From assembly GCA_009780695.1 (NCBI GenBank), contig WQZN01000010.1:1-64000 (forward strand): a stretch of DNA of 64,000 nucleotides. Direction: 5' to 3'. Positions 42,997-50,779 of the stretch are shown in pieces; position 1 is the first letter of the stretch; each line of letters starts with the position of its first letter. This stretch comes from Microbacteriaceae bacterium. Its GTDB lineage: Bacteria > Actinomycetota > Actinomycetes > Actinomycetales > Microbacteriaceae. A program made the position numbers and the translations under genes. The notes beneath the pieces are model-generated. The model was given only the letters and a program-made list of their open reading frames with translations, was not told the origin of the DNA and did no database searches.

Positions 42997-45774
42997 TTAC
43001 GCGCGCGGCTTCTCTTTCATCTCGATCGTCTCGATCTCGTCGCCGATCTGGATGTCGTTGTACTTGCCCAGGCCGATACCGGCTTCGAAGTCGGTCTTGA
43101 CCTCGGTGACGTCGTCCTTGAAGCGGCGCAGCGACTCGATGGCCAGGCCATCGGCGAGCACGACGCCGTCGCGGATGACACGCGCCTTGGCATTGCGGGT
43201 GATCGTGCCGGACCGGACGATGACACCGGCGATGTTGCCCCACTTGGACGAGCGGAACACCTCGCGGATCTCGGCGAGACCCGACTGGACCTCTTCGAAC
43301 TCCGGCTTGAGCATGCCCTTGAGCGACTGCTCGATGTCGTCGATCGCGTTGTAGATGACCGAGTAGAAGCGGATGTCGACGCCTTCGCGCGCGGCGCGCT
43401 CGCGCGCCTTGACATCCGGCCGCACGTTGAAGCCCACGATGATCGCGTTGTCGATCGTCGCGAGGTCCACGTCGGACTCGGTGATCGCACCCACACCGCG
43501 GTGCAGGATGCGCAGCTGGACGCTGTCGTCGACCTCGATCTTGAGCAGCGACTCCTCGAGGGCCTCGACGGCACCCGAGACGTCACCCTTGATGATGAGG
43601 TTGAGCGACTCGACCTTGCCCTCTTCGAGAGCACGGGTGAAGTCCTCGAGCGAGATGCGCTTGCGGGCCTTGGCCAGCTGGGCGTTGCGCTCGGCGGCCT
43701 CGCGCTTCTCGGCGATCTGGCGAGCCGTGCGGTCGTCCTCGGTGACGATGAAGGTGTCACCGGCGCGCGGCACCGACGACAGGCCCTGCACCTGGACGGG
43801 ACGCGACGGGAGCGCCTCGTCGACGGCGTCGCCGTTCTCGTCGAGCATCGCGCGGACGCGGCCGTAGGCCGTGCCGGCGACGATCGAGTCGCCGACCTGC
43901 AGCGTTCCGGACTGGATCAGCACGGTGGCGACGGCGCCGCGGCCCTTGTCGAGCTTGGCCTCGATCGCGACTCCGCGCGCGTCCTTGTCGGGGTTCGCGC
44001 GCAGGTCGAGACCCGCGTCGGCCGTGAGCAGCACCGCGTCGAGCAGCGTGTCGATGCCGATGTTCTCGCGCGCCGAGACGTCGACGAACATCGTGTCGCC
44101 GCCGTATTCCTCGGCCACGAGGCCGAACTCGGTGAGCTGCTGGCGCACCTTGGCCGGGTTCGCGTCGGGCTTGTCGATCTTGTTGACCGCGACCACGATC
44201 GGCACGCCGGCCGACTGGGCGTGGTTCAGCGCCTCGATCGTCTGCGGCATGATGCCGTCGTCGGCCGCGACCACGAGGATCGCGATGTCGGTGACCTGCG
44301 CACCGCGGGCACGCATGGCGGTGAACGCCTCGTGACCCGGGGTGTCGATGAAGGTGATGGCGCGCTCGATGCCCTCGTGCTCGGCCCACACCTGGTACGC
44401 ACCGATGTGCTGCGTGATGCCGCCGGCCTCGCCCGCGACCACGTTCGACTTGCGGATCGCGTCGAGCAGTCGGGTCTTGCCGTGGTCGACGTGGCCCATG
44501 ACGGTGACCACGGGGGGACGCGGGAAGAGGTCCTCGTCGGACTCGTCCTCGAGCTCCTGGTCGAGATCCATGCCGAAGCCCTCGAGGAGCTCCTTGTCCT
44601 CGTCCTCGGGCGAGACGATCTGGATCTTGTAGCCGAGCTCGGCGCCGAGCACCTCGAAGGTGGCCTCGTCGAGCGACTCGGTCGCGGTCGCCATCTCACC
44701 GAGGTGGAACAGCACCGTGACCAGGTTGCCCGGGCTCGCGTCGATCTTGTCGGCGAAGTCGGAGATCGACGAGCCGCGACGCAGACGGATGACGGTGTTG
44801 CCGTCGCCGCGGGGGACGCTCACGCCGCCGAGCGACGGCGCCTCCCGCATCTCGAACTCTTGACGCTTCGTCCGCTTCGACTTGCGGGCACGGCTCTTGC
44901 CGCCACCGCGACCGAAGGCACCGGCCGTGCCGCCGCCGGGGCCGCGACCGCGGCCGCCACCGCCGCCCGCGGGACGCGGGGCGCCGAAGCCGCCCGCACC
45001 GGGGGCGCCGCCACCGGGGCGCTGGAAGCCGCCGGCACCCGCGCCGCCGGGGCGCTGGAAGCCGCCGGGACGACCGGCACCGCCTGCGCCGCCGGGGCGC
45101 TGGAAGCCGCCGCCCGTGCGCGGGGCGCCGGGACGGGGAGCGCCGGGGCGCGGGGCACCCGGGCGAGGAGCGCCGGGGCGCGGGGCCTGCGGGCGCGGGA
45201 TGTTGCCGGGCGACGGGCGCTGGCCCATGCCCTGCTGCGACGCGAACGGGTTGTTGCCCGGGCGCGGGATGCCGGCCGGGCGCTGGCCCATGCCCTGCTG
45301 TGACGCGAACGGGTTGTTGCCCGGGCGCGGCGTGCCCTGCGGGCGCGGGCCGGGGGTCGGCGCGGAGCCGCCGGGACGCGAAGCGTCCGACTTGGCGGGG
45401 GCCTGCTCGGAAGCGGCGGCCTTCTCAGCGGAGTCGACCTTGGCCGCGGGGGCCGGGGTCTGGGCGGCCGGAGCCGCCTCGGTCTTGGGGGCCGGAGCCT
45501 TGGGCGCCGGCGCCGGGCGCGGAGCCGCGGGCTTGGCCGGGCCGGGCTTGACGTTCGAGCCGGCCGTTGCGGCGGGCTTCGCCGCGGCATCCCCCGAAAC
45601 CAGCTCGGGGTGGTCGGCGACGTAGGCCGTGAGCTTGCGCACGGCCGGAGGCTCGATCGTCGATGACGGGGTCTTGACGAACTCCTTGAGTTCGCCGTTG
45701 AGGATTTCGACCGCCTGCTTGCTCTCGATACCGAGGTTCTTGGCGATCTCGCTCACGCGTGGTTTCGCAGCCAC
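42997..45774 (-). CDS. infB: Translation initiation factor IF-2
   Basis: A 925-residue IF-2. An N-terminal IF2_N segment ([20 protein letters not shown]) is followed by about 260 residues of low-complexity Pro/Ala/Gly/Arg with two copies of [17 protein letters not shown] and a run of PRPGA repeats. The GTPase domain has GHVDHGKT near residue 430, DTPGH and NKID, followed by domains II-IV. GTG 45774 follows AGGAGAAAT. The ribosome-binding site overlaps the end of a strong hairpin (45781-45808). Confidence 0.97.
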   Translation of the reverse strand: MAAKPRVSEIAKNLGIESKQAVEILNGELKEFVKTPSSTIEPPAVRKLTAYVADHPELVSGDAAAKPAATAGSNVKPGPAKPAAPRPAPAPKAPAPKTEAAPAAQTPAPAAKVDSAEKAAASEQAPAKSDASRPGGSAPTPGPRPQGTPRPGNNPFASQQGMGQRPAGIPRPGNNPFASQQGMGQRPSPGNIPRPQAPRPGAPRPGAPRPGAPRPGAPRTGGGFQRPGGAGGAGRPGGFQRPGGAGAGGFQRPGGGAPGAGGFGAPRPAGGGGGRGRGPGGGTAGAFGRGGGKSRARKSKRTKRQEFEMREAPSLGGVSVPRGDGNTVIRLRRGSSISDFADKIDASPGNLVTVLFHLGEMATATESLDEATFEVLGAELGYKIQIVSPEDEDKELLEGFGMDLDQELEDESDEDLFPRPPVVTVMGHVDHGKTRLLDAIRKSNVVAGEAGGITQHIGAYQVWAEHEGIERAITFIDTPGHEAFTAMRARGAQVTDIAILVVAADDGIMPQTIEALNHAQSAGVPIVVAVNKIDKPDANPAKVRQQLTEFGLVAEEYGGDTMFVDVSARENIGIDTLLDAVLLTADAGLDLRANPDKDARGVAIEAKLDKGRGAVATVLIQSGTLQVGDSIVAGTAYGRVRAMLDENGDAVDEALPSRPVQVQGLSSVPRAGDTFIVTEDDRTARQIAEKREAAERNAQLAKARKRISLEDFTRALEEGKVESLNLIIKGDVSGAVEALEESLLKIEVDDSVQLRILHRGVGAITESDVDLATIDNAIIVGFNVRPDVKARERAAREGVDIRFYSVIYNAIDDIEQSLKGMLKPEFEEVQSGLAEIREVFRSSKWGNIAGVIVRSGTITRNAKARVIRDGVVLADGLAIESLRRFKDDVTEVKTDFEAGIGLGKYNDIQIGDEIETIEMKEKPRA

Positions 45775-45780
45775 ATTTCT

Positions 45781-45808
45781 CCTGTTCCGGGGCCCGCCCC
45801 GGAACAGG
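45781..45808 (-). promoter_or_regulatory. Hairpin covering the infB ribosome-binding site
   Basis: A perfect 13-bp stem: CCTGTTCCGGGGC, two bases, GCCCCGGAACAGG. On the minus strand its 3' arm ends in ACAGG, which is the start of the AGGAG Shine-Dalgarno sequence of infB six bases before GTG. Folding would hide part of the site, so translational control is suggested. Confidence 0.65.
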
Positions 45809-45860
45809 GCAGGCGTCAAAGGTGGACGGGTCTCATTTCGAGCCGCTCATTAGTTGTCCA

Positions 45861-46118
45861 TTAGCCGTTCAGCCTGTTCTCTAGTCGGCGCTCGATCTCT
45901 GACGAGTCGAGAACACCGGTAAACCGCAGCGCACGGCCGAAAGCCTTGCGCTGCAGCGCCTTGCGGATGCATTCGCTGCTCGGGTGAACCCACGCACCCC
46001 GCCCCGGCAGGACCGCGGAATCATCCACGGTGAGGACGGAATCTTGGGAGACGACCCTCAGAAGAGAGGATCTCGGAGCGCGCGAACGGCACCCGATGCA
46101 CGTTCTGACGGGTTCCAT
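45861..46118 (-). CDS. ylxR: YlxR/RnpM family RNA-binding protein
   Basis: An 85-residue DUF448 protein. RTCIGCRSRAPRSSLLRVV and GRGAWVHPSSECI are the family signatures. Bacillus YlxR (RnpM) binds RNase P RNA and modulates its activity. It lies in the standard nusA-ylxR-infB order. A hairpin (46144-46169: ATGCCGGG, loop, CCCGGCAT) lies in the 62 bases after nusA. Confidence 0.93.
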   Translation of the reverse strand: MEPVRTCIGCRSRAPRSSLLRVVSQDSVLTVDDSAVLPGRGAWVHPSSECIRKALQRKAFGRALRFTGVLDSSEIERRLENRLNG

Positions 46119-46143
46119 TCTAGACCCCTGACCTCAACGGGAA

Positions 46144-46169
46144 ATGCCGGGAGGGCATTCCCCCGGCAT
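46144..46169 (-). terminator. Hairpin between nusA and ylxR
   Basis: ATGCCGGG and CCCGGCAT flank a 10-base loop just past the nusA stop codon. It could attenuate read-through into ylxR-infB. Confidence 0.45.
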
Positions 46170-46180
46170 CCCCCGACTGC

Positions 46181-47209
46181 TTACTGCGCCGAATCGGGCT
46201 GGATGTCGATCTTCGCGCCGGTCAGCTTCGCGGCGAGCCGCGCGTTCTGGCCTTCCTTGCCGATCGCGAGCGAGAGCTGGTAGTCGGGCACGAGGGCGCG
46301 CACCGCCTTGAGGTTCTCGTCGACGACGTACGCCTTCGTGACCTTGGCCGGGCTGAGGGCGGACGCCACGAACGCCGCGAGATCGGGCGAGTAGTCGACG
46401 ATGTCGATCTTCTCGTTGTTGAGCTCGGCGGTCACGGCGCGCACACGCGAGCCCATCTCGCCGATGCACGCGCCCTTGGCGTTGACGCCGGGCTCGTTGG
46501 CACGGACCGCGATCTTGGTGCGGTGGCCGGCCTCGCGGGCGAGGGAGATGATCTCGACGAGCCCGCCCGCGATCTCGGGCACCTCGAGCGCGAAGAGCTT
46601 GCGGACGAGCGCCGGGTGCGTGCGGCTCACCGTGATCTGCGGGCCCTTGAGGCCCTTCGCGACCGAGGTGACGTAGACGCGGATGCGGGAGCCGTGTGTG
46701 TATTCCTCGCCCGGCACCTGCTCTTCGGGCGGCAGGATCGCCTCGACGCTGCCGAGGTCGACGTGCACCATGCGCGGGTTCGGACCCTGCTGGATGACGC
46801 CGGCGACGATGTCGCCCTCGCGGCCCTTGAACTCGCCGAGCACGGACTCGTCGGCGATGTCGCGCAGCCGCTGGTTGATGACCTGCTTCGCGGCGAACGC
46901 GGCGATGCGGCCGAAGTCGCTCGGGCTGTCCTCGGCCTCGCCGATGACGTTGCCCTCGTCGTCGTACTCGGGCACGAAGACGGTGACGTGGCCCGTCTTC
47001 CGGTCGAGGTGCACGCGCGCCTCGGGGGCCTTCGGCTCGGGCGCGGCGGCCGCGCCGTGCGCCTGTGCGCCGTGGTGGTGCTCGCTGCCCTGACCCACGT
47101 GCTTCACGTATGCCGTCAGGATCGCCTGCTCGATGATGTGGACCAGCTCGTCGAAGGGGATCTCCTTCTCGCGCTCCATCAAACGCAGGACGCTGAGGTC
47201 GATGTCCAT
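46181..47209 (-). CDS. nusA: Transcription termination/antitermination factor NusA
   Basis: A 342-residue NusA. The N-terminal RNA-polymerase-binding domain (FDELVHIIEQAILTAYVKH) has a His/Ala-rich insert near residues 43-60, followed by an S1 domain (GSRIRVYVTSVAKG...) and KH domains with GACIGEMGSRVRAV and LSLAIGKEGQNARLAAKLTG. It lacks the C-terminal acidic repeats of E. coli NusA, as is usual for actinobacteria. rimP, normally just upstream, is not found here. Confidence 0.97.
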   Translation of the reverse strand: MDIDLSVLRLMEREKEIPFDELVHIIEQAILTAYVKHVGQGSEHHHGAQAHGAAAAPEPKAPEARVHLDRKTGHVTVFVPEYDDEGNVIGEAEDSPSDFGRIAAFAAKQVINQRLRDIADESVLGEFKGREGDIVAGVIQQGPNPRMVHVDLGSVEAILPPEEQVPGEEYTHGSRIRVYVTSVAKGLKGPQITVSRTHPALVRKLFALEVPEIAGGLVEIISLAREAGHRTKIAVRANEPGVNAKGACIGEMGSRVRAVTAELNNEKIDIVDYSPDLAAFVASALSPAKVTKAYVVDENLKAVRALVPDYQLSLAIGKEGQNARLAAKLTGAKIDIQPDSAQ

Positions 47210-47368
47210 GGTCCGGCCTCCTCACTATTCGATTTCCGGTATTCAGTTGCCGCGGCACCTCGTGGTGCCGCAAACGCTCGGGAGCCGGCCGCGCTGCAGG
47301 CTGAACGCCGAGTCTACCGGAGCGCGTTCGCGCGGTGCCAGAGCCGCGAGCGCCCCGCGCGTGGCATC

Positions 47369-47398
47369 CTTGACATGTCGGATATTTCCGACGCATTA
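47369..47398 (+). promoter_or_regulatory. arsR promoter with embedded operator
   Basis: TTGACA (47369-47374) and CATTAT (47393-47398) are 18 bases apart. GTCGGA-TATT-TCCGAC (47376-47391) is an inverted repeat filling the spacer, ideal for repression by the encoded ArsR protein. The -10 ends seven bases before the ATG at 47406, so the mRNA is probably leaderless. Confidence 0.75.
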
Positions 47399-47405
47399 TT
47401 GCCGC

Positions 47406-47729
47406 ATGGCAACCGACCCGTTCACGGCGCTCGCCAACCCGACGCGCCGCCGCATCCTCAATGAGCTGCGCGAACAGCCGCGCCCGGCGGGCGAACTCGC
47501 CGCCCTGTTCGAGCTGAGCCGGCCGTCCGTCTCGGAGCACCTCGCCGTGCTGCGGGACGCCGCGCTCGTCGGCGAGCAGCGCTCCGGCCGCCAGCGCATC
47601 TACCGGCTCACCGCCCAGCCGCTCGCGCAGGTCGACGCGTGGCTGCACCCCTTCGAGCGCTACTGGCGCGACCGCCTCACCGACCTCGCCATCTTCCTCG
47701 ACGACCAGCAGAAAGGCACTCGCCCATGA
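47406..47729 (+). CDS. ArsR-family winged-helix repressor
   Basis: A 107-residue ArsR-type regulator: DPFTALANPTRRRILNEL, recognition helix LSRPSVSEHLAVLRDAALV and wing RSGRQRIYRLT. There are no metal-binding cysteines, so it belongs to the non-metal group typically paired with SRPBCC proteins. No Shine-Dalgarno is possible if the transcript starts at the ATG. It overlaps the next gene by four bases (ATGA). Confidence 0.92.
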   Translation: MATDPFTALANPTRRRILNELREQPRPAGELAALFELSRPSVSEHLAVLRDAALVGEQRSGRQRIYRLTAQPLAQVDAWLHPFERYWRDRLTDLAIFLDDQQKGTRP

Positions 47730-48130
47730 GCACGCTCCAGACCGTCAGCGTCGACCGATTCCTGACGCACTCCCCCGAGACCGTGTGGCGCGCTCTCACC
47801 GAGCCGGCGCTGCTCGCGCAGTGGTGGGCGCCGAACGACATCGCGCCCGAGGTCGGGCGCGAGTTCACGATCACCTTCCCCGACTGGGGCGTGCAGCGCT
47901 GCCGTGTGACGGCGGTCGACGAGCCGAAATTCCTCGCCTACACCTTCAGCGAAGGCATGCTGGACAGCACGATCACCTGGACGCTCGTGCCCGAGGGCGA
48001 CGGCACGCGCCTGTTCCTCGAGCACGCCGGCTTCGACACGGACACCCCGATCGGGCGCCGTGGCTTCGAGGGCATGAGCGCCGGCTGGCCGGGCGTCCTG
48101 GCCCGCATCGACGCGGCTCTGCGCGCCTGA
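47726..48130 (+). CDS. SRPBCC/AHSA1-type protein
   Basis: A 134-residue START/Bet v1-like protein. HSPETVWRALTEPALLAQWWAP opens it and GFEGMSAGWPGVLARID closes it, the standard AHSA1 pattern. These proteins bind hydrophobic ligands in a deep pocket. It is translationally coupled to the ArsR gene, an arrangement common in actinobacteria, where the pair probably forms a ligand-responsive unit. The ligand is unknown. Confidence 0.9.
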   Translation: MSTLQTVSVDRFLTHSPETVWRALTEPALLAQWWAPNDIAPEVGREFTITFPDWGVQRCRVTAVDEPKFLAYTFSEGMLDSTITWTLVPEGDGTRLFLEHAGFDTDTPIGRRGFEGMSAGWPGVLARIDAALRA

Positions 48131-48152
48131 CGCGTCACCTGGGACGCAGAAG

Positions 48153-48200
48153 CGGTGCGAAATGGACGCTCGATGGCTGTGGGGCGTCCGTTTCGCACCG
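48153..48200. repeat. Palindromic element CGGTGCGAAATGGACGC, copy 1
   Basis: Arms 48153-48169 and 48184-48200 match at 16 of 17 positions, the exception being a G-U pair. It sits between the convergent SRPBCC and small-membrane-protein genes and may also terminate both. Copy 2 is at 48604-48651. Confidence 0.8.
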
Positions 48201-48234
48201 GTAAATGGCGTGACGTTATGCGAGGGCGCCCACG

Positions 48235-48522
48235 TCAGCCGCCGGTGACCTCGCGCAGCTCTCGTGCGTGACGGCGTATGAGGGCGAACAGGCTGATCAT
48301 CATCGAAGCCGCGGCGACCACCACGACGGCGACGAGAAGCCACAGCCCGGCTCCGTTCGGGTCGAAGACCCCGAGAACGTAGACGAGGACGGCCACGACG
48401 CCGAAGGCGATGACCTCGGCGACGACGAACCCGATGAAGAACCGGTTCATCCGCCGTTGCTGCTGCTGGCGCAGCTCGGTGACGCGCGGATCGTCGGCAC
48501 TACCGTTCAGCGACATGCTCAC
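48235..48522 (-). CDS. Small two-helix membrane protein
   Basis: A 95-residue protein with a basic N-terminal region (RQQQQRRMNRFF), two membrane helices (about residues 28-50 and 59-82) and a charged tail. No family is recognised. ATG 48516 is an alternative start. It is flanked on both sides by copies of the CGGTGCGAAATGGACGC palindrome. Confidence 0.65.
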   Translation of the reverse strand: MSMSLNGSADDPRVTELRQQQQRRMNRFFIGFVVAEVIAFGVVAVLVYVLGVFDPNGAGLWLLVAVVVVAAASMMISLFALIRRHARELREVTGG

Positions 48523-48603
48523 GCGGCCAGGCTAGTGCCCCGGCTCACTCGGAGCGGAGCTGCAGGCGACGACTTTGTTCACCTGCCGCAAACAAATATC
48601 CAT

Positions 48604-48651
48604 CGGTGCGAAATGGACGCTCGACGGGCACTGAGCGTCCATTTCGCACCG
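48604..48651. repeat. Palindromic element CGGTGCGAAATGGACGC, copy 2
   Basis: Perfect 19-base arms (48604-48622 and 48633-48651) flank a 10-base loop. The arms contain the same CGGTGCGAAATGGACGC core as copy 1. It lies in the 168-base gap downstream of the LLM gene; nothing else but the neighbouring terminator is seen there. Confidence 0.85.
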
Positions 48652-48668
48652 GCGGATCGCGGGCGATC

Positions 48669-48688
48669 GCGGATGCCGCGGCATCCGC
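48669..48688 (-). terminator. Terminator palindrome with GGATGCC arms after the LLM gene
   Basis: GCGGATGCC-GC-GGCATCCGC is a perfect 20-base palindrome beginning three bases past the LLM stop codon. Like the one at 42456, it is built from inverted copies of the heptamer GGATGCC. Confidence 0.6.
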
Positions 48689-48690
48689 CC

Positions 48691-49713
48691 CTAGCGCCAG
48701 CCGAGCGCCGGGGCGACGTGCGTCAGGATGCTCTCGATCACGTGGGCGTTGTAGTCGACGCCCAGTTGGTTCGGCACGGTGAGCAGCAGCGTGTCCGCGG
48801 CGGCGATCGCCTCGTCCTGCGCGAGCTGCTCGACGAGCCTGTCCGGCTCGGCGGCATACGAGCGCCCGAAGATCGCACGGTGGTTCTCGGCGAGGTAGCC
48901 GATCTGGTCTTCCTCGTCGCGGCCGCCGCCGAAGTACGCGCGGTCCTCGTCGGTGACGAGCGCGAAGATGCTGCGGCTGACCGAGACGCGCGGCTCGCGC
49001 TCCCAGCCCTGTTCCTTCCACGCTTCGCGGTACAGGCGGATCTGCTCCGCCTGCTGCTGGTGGAAGGCACGGCCGTCCTCGTCGTCCTTGAGCGTCGAGC
49101 TCTGCAGGTTCATGCCGAGCTCGGCGGCCCAGACGGCCGTCGCGTTCGAGCCGGCGCCCCACCAGATGCGATCGCGCAGGCCCGGCGAATGCGGCTCGAG
49201 CGGCAGCAGCCCCGGCGGGTTCGGGAACATGGGGCGCGGGTTCGGCTGGGCGAAGCCCTCGCCGCCGAGCACCCTGAGCAGGATCTCGACGCGCTCGCGT
49301 GCCATGTCGGCGTCGGACGCGCCCGCGACGGGCTCGTAGCCGAAGTAGCGGTAGCCGTCGACGACCTGCTCGGGCGAGCCGCGCGAGACGCCGAGCTGCA
49401 GGCGACCGCCCGAGATCAGGTCGGCGGCGCCGGCATCCTCGGCCATGTACAGCGGATTTTCGTAACGGAGATCGATGACGCCCGTGCCGATCTCGATCTT
49501 CGACGTGCGCGCGCCGATCGCCGCGAGCAGCGGGAACGGCGAGGCGAGCTGGCGCGCGAAGTGGTGCACGCGGAAATAGGCGCCGTCGGCGCCGAGCTCT
49601 TCCGCGGCGACGGCGAGATCGATCGACTGCAGCAGGGCGTCGGCCGCCGACTGGGTGCGCGAGTGCGGCGACGGGGTCCAGTGGCCGAACGACAGAAAAC
49701 CGATGTTCTTCAC
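48691..49713 (-). CDS. LLM-class flavin-dependent oxidoreductase
   Basis: A 340-residue luciferase-like monooxygenase with a TIM barrel. GADGAYFRVHHFARQLASPF near residue 40, TSKIEIGTGVIDLRYENPLY near 75, and GRLQLGVSRGSPEQVVDGY near 105 are typical; it needs reduced FMN or F420 from elsewhere. The substrate is unknown. The start is GTG 49713 (VKNIGFLSFG) behind GGGAG; the much longer in-frame reading overlaps the LOG gene. Confidence 0.9.
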   Translation of the reverse strand: MKNIGFLSFGHWTPSPHSRTQSAADALLQSIDLAVAAEELGADGAYFRVHHFARQLASPFPLLAAIGARTSKIEIGTGVIDLRYENPLYMAEDAGAADLISGGRLQLGVSRGSPEQVVDGYRYFGYEPVAGASDADMARERVEILLRVLGGEGFAQPNPRPMFPNPPGLLPLEPHSPGLRDRIWWGAGSNATAVWAAELGMNLQSSTLKDDEDGRAFHQQQAEQIRLYREAWKEQGWEREPRVSVSRSIFALVTDEDRAYFGGGRDEEDQIGYLAENHRAIFGRSYAAEPDRLVEQLAQDEAIAAADTLLLTVPNQLGVDYNAHVIESILTHVAPALGWR

Positions 49714-49748
49714 GTTGCTCGTCTCCCTACGGTCTCCGACTCGTGCCC

Positions 49749-50771
49749 CTACGACGCGGTTTCGCCGGCCGAGGCGAGGGCGTTGATCGCGTCGATCAAC
49801 CGGAACAGGTCCCCCACCTGTCTGGGGTCGAAGTTCATCGCCAGGCGCGGCAGCTCGACCTTGTCCTGACCGGCCAGCTCGTCGGCCAGCGGCGGCGACA
49901 CCTCGATCTCGCCGCAGACCAGCAAGCCGGAGAACTCGCGGTTGAGCGCTGACACCTCGGCGGCTGTCGGCGCGTGCCGCAGCCGCACGACCAGGCGGTC
50001 GCCCACCCACCGCAGCGAGTCGTAGTTGCGCCAGAACGCTCTGATGTGCGTGGCCGCCGCCTCCACCGAGTCGGTGATGAGCACGCGGCTCATGTCGTTC
50101 GGCGCGATCATTCCGAAGCTCGCGACCTCCCGCTCGAGGTAGTCGGCGAGCGCCGTCCAGAAGGTTCCCCCTGGGCGGTCCAGCAGCACGATCGGCATCG
50201 GCTCGGCCTTGCCGGTCTGCTGCAGGGTGAGCAGCTCGAAGGTCTCGTCGAGGGTGCCGAAGCCGCCCGGCAGGCTGATGAAGCCCCGCGACTCCTTCAT
50301 CAGCATGAGCTTGCGCGTGAAGAAGTACTTCATCGAGACGTGCCGTTCCTCGGCGACCGCCTCGTTCGGCTTCTCTTCGAACGGCAGCTGGATCGAGATC
50401 CCCAGCGACCGCTCGGGGCCCGCGCCCTCGGTCGCGGCCTGCATGATGCCGGGGCCGGCGCCCGTGATGACCATCCAGCCGTCGGCGGCGAGGAACGCCG
50501 CGACCTCGCGCGCCTGCGCATACAGCGCCGTGCCCGGCTGCGTGCGCGCGGAGCCGAACACCGTGGCCTTCGGGACCTCGGCATAGGGGGCGTACAGGCG
50601 GAAGGCGCTGCGCATCTCTTCGACGGCAGCGGCCGTGATCTTCAGGTCGAGGCGTCGGGCCGGATCCGTGCCGAGGTCGATGCCGGCGCGGAGGATGCGG
50701 CGCACGACACTCCGATTGCCGGCGATGCCGGCCTCGGCGATCAGCCGATCGAGCTCTGCGTCGTCGACCAT
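49749..50771 (-). CDS. LOG-family protein (large, YgdH-like)
   Basis: A 340-residue LOG/TIGR00730-type protein. The nucleotide-binding and catalytic motif PGGFGTLDE is near residue 168, with TGAGPGIMQA near 105 and KYFFTRKLML near 148. Short LOG proteins hydrolyse cytokinin riboside monophosphates; the long group includes the nucleosidase PpnN (YgdH). The extra C-terminal region suggests a nucleotide nucleosidase role. It follows proS by 8 bases and is probably in its operon. Confidence 0.85.
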   Translation of the reverse strand: MVDDAELDRLIAEAGIAGNRSVVRRILRAGIDLGTDPARRLDLKITAAAVEEMRSAFRLYAPYAEVPKATVFGSARTQPGTALYAQAREVAAFLAADGWMVITGAGPGIMQAATEGAGPERSLGISIQLPFEEKPNEAVAEERHVSMKYFFTRKLMLMKESRGFISLPGGFGTLDETFELLTLQQTGKAEPMPIVLLDRPGGTFWTALADYLEREVASFGMIAPNDMSRVLITDSVEAAATHIRAFWRNYDSLRWVGDRLVVRLRHAPTAAEVSALNREFSGLLVCGEIEVSPPLADELAGQDKVELPRLAMNFDPRQVGDLFRLIDAINALASAGETAS

Positions 50772-50779
50772 GGCGAGGT

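Noticed and set aside
41878-45303. Long plus-strand frame opposite infB and rbfA
   Set aside because: It is an antisense shadow of unambiguous essential genes with biased composition and no domain.
45120-45330. CRISPR-like regularly spaced repeats
   Set aside because: The repeats are in-frame codons for PRPGA and GNNPFASQQ units within the IF-2 linker; there are no spacers.
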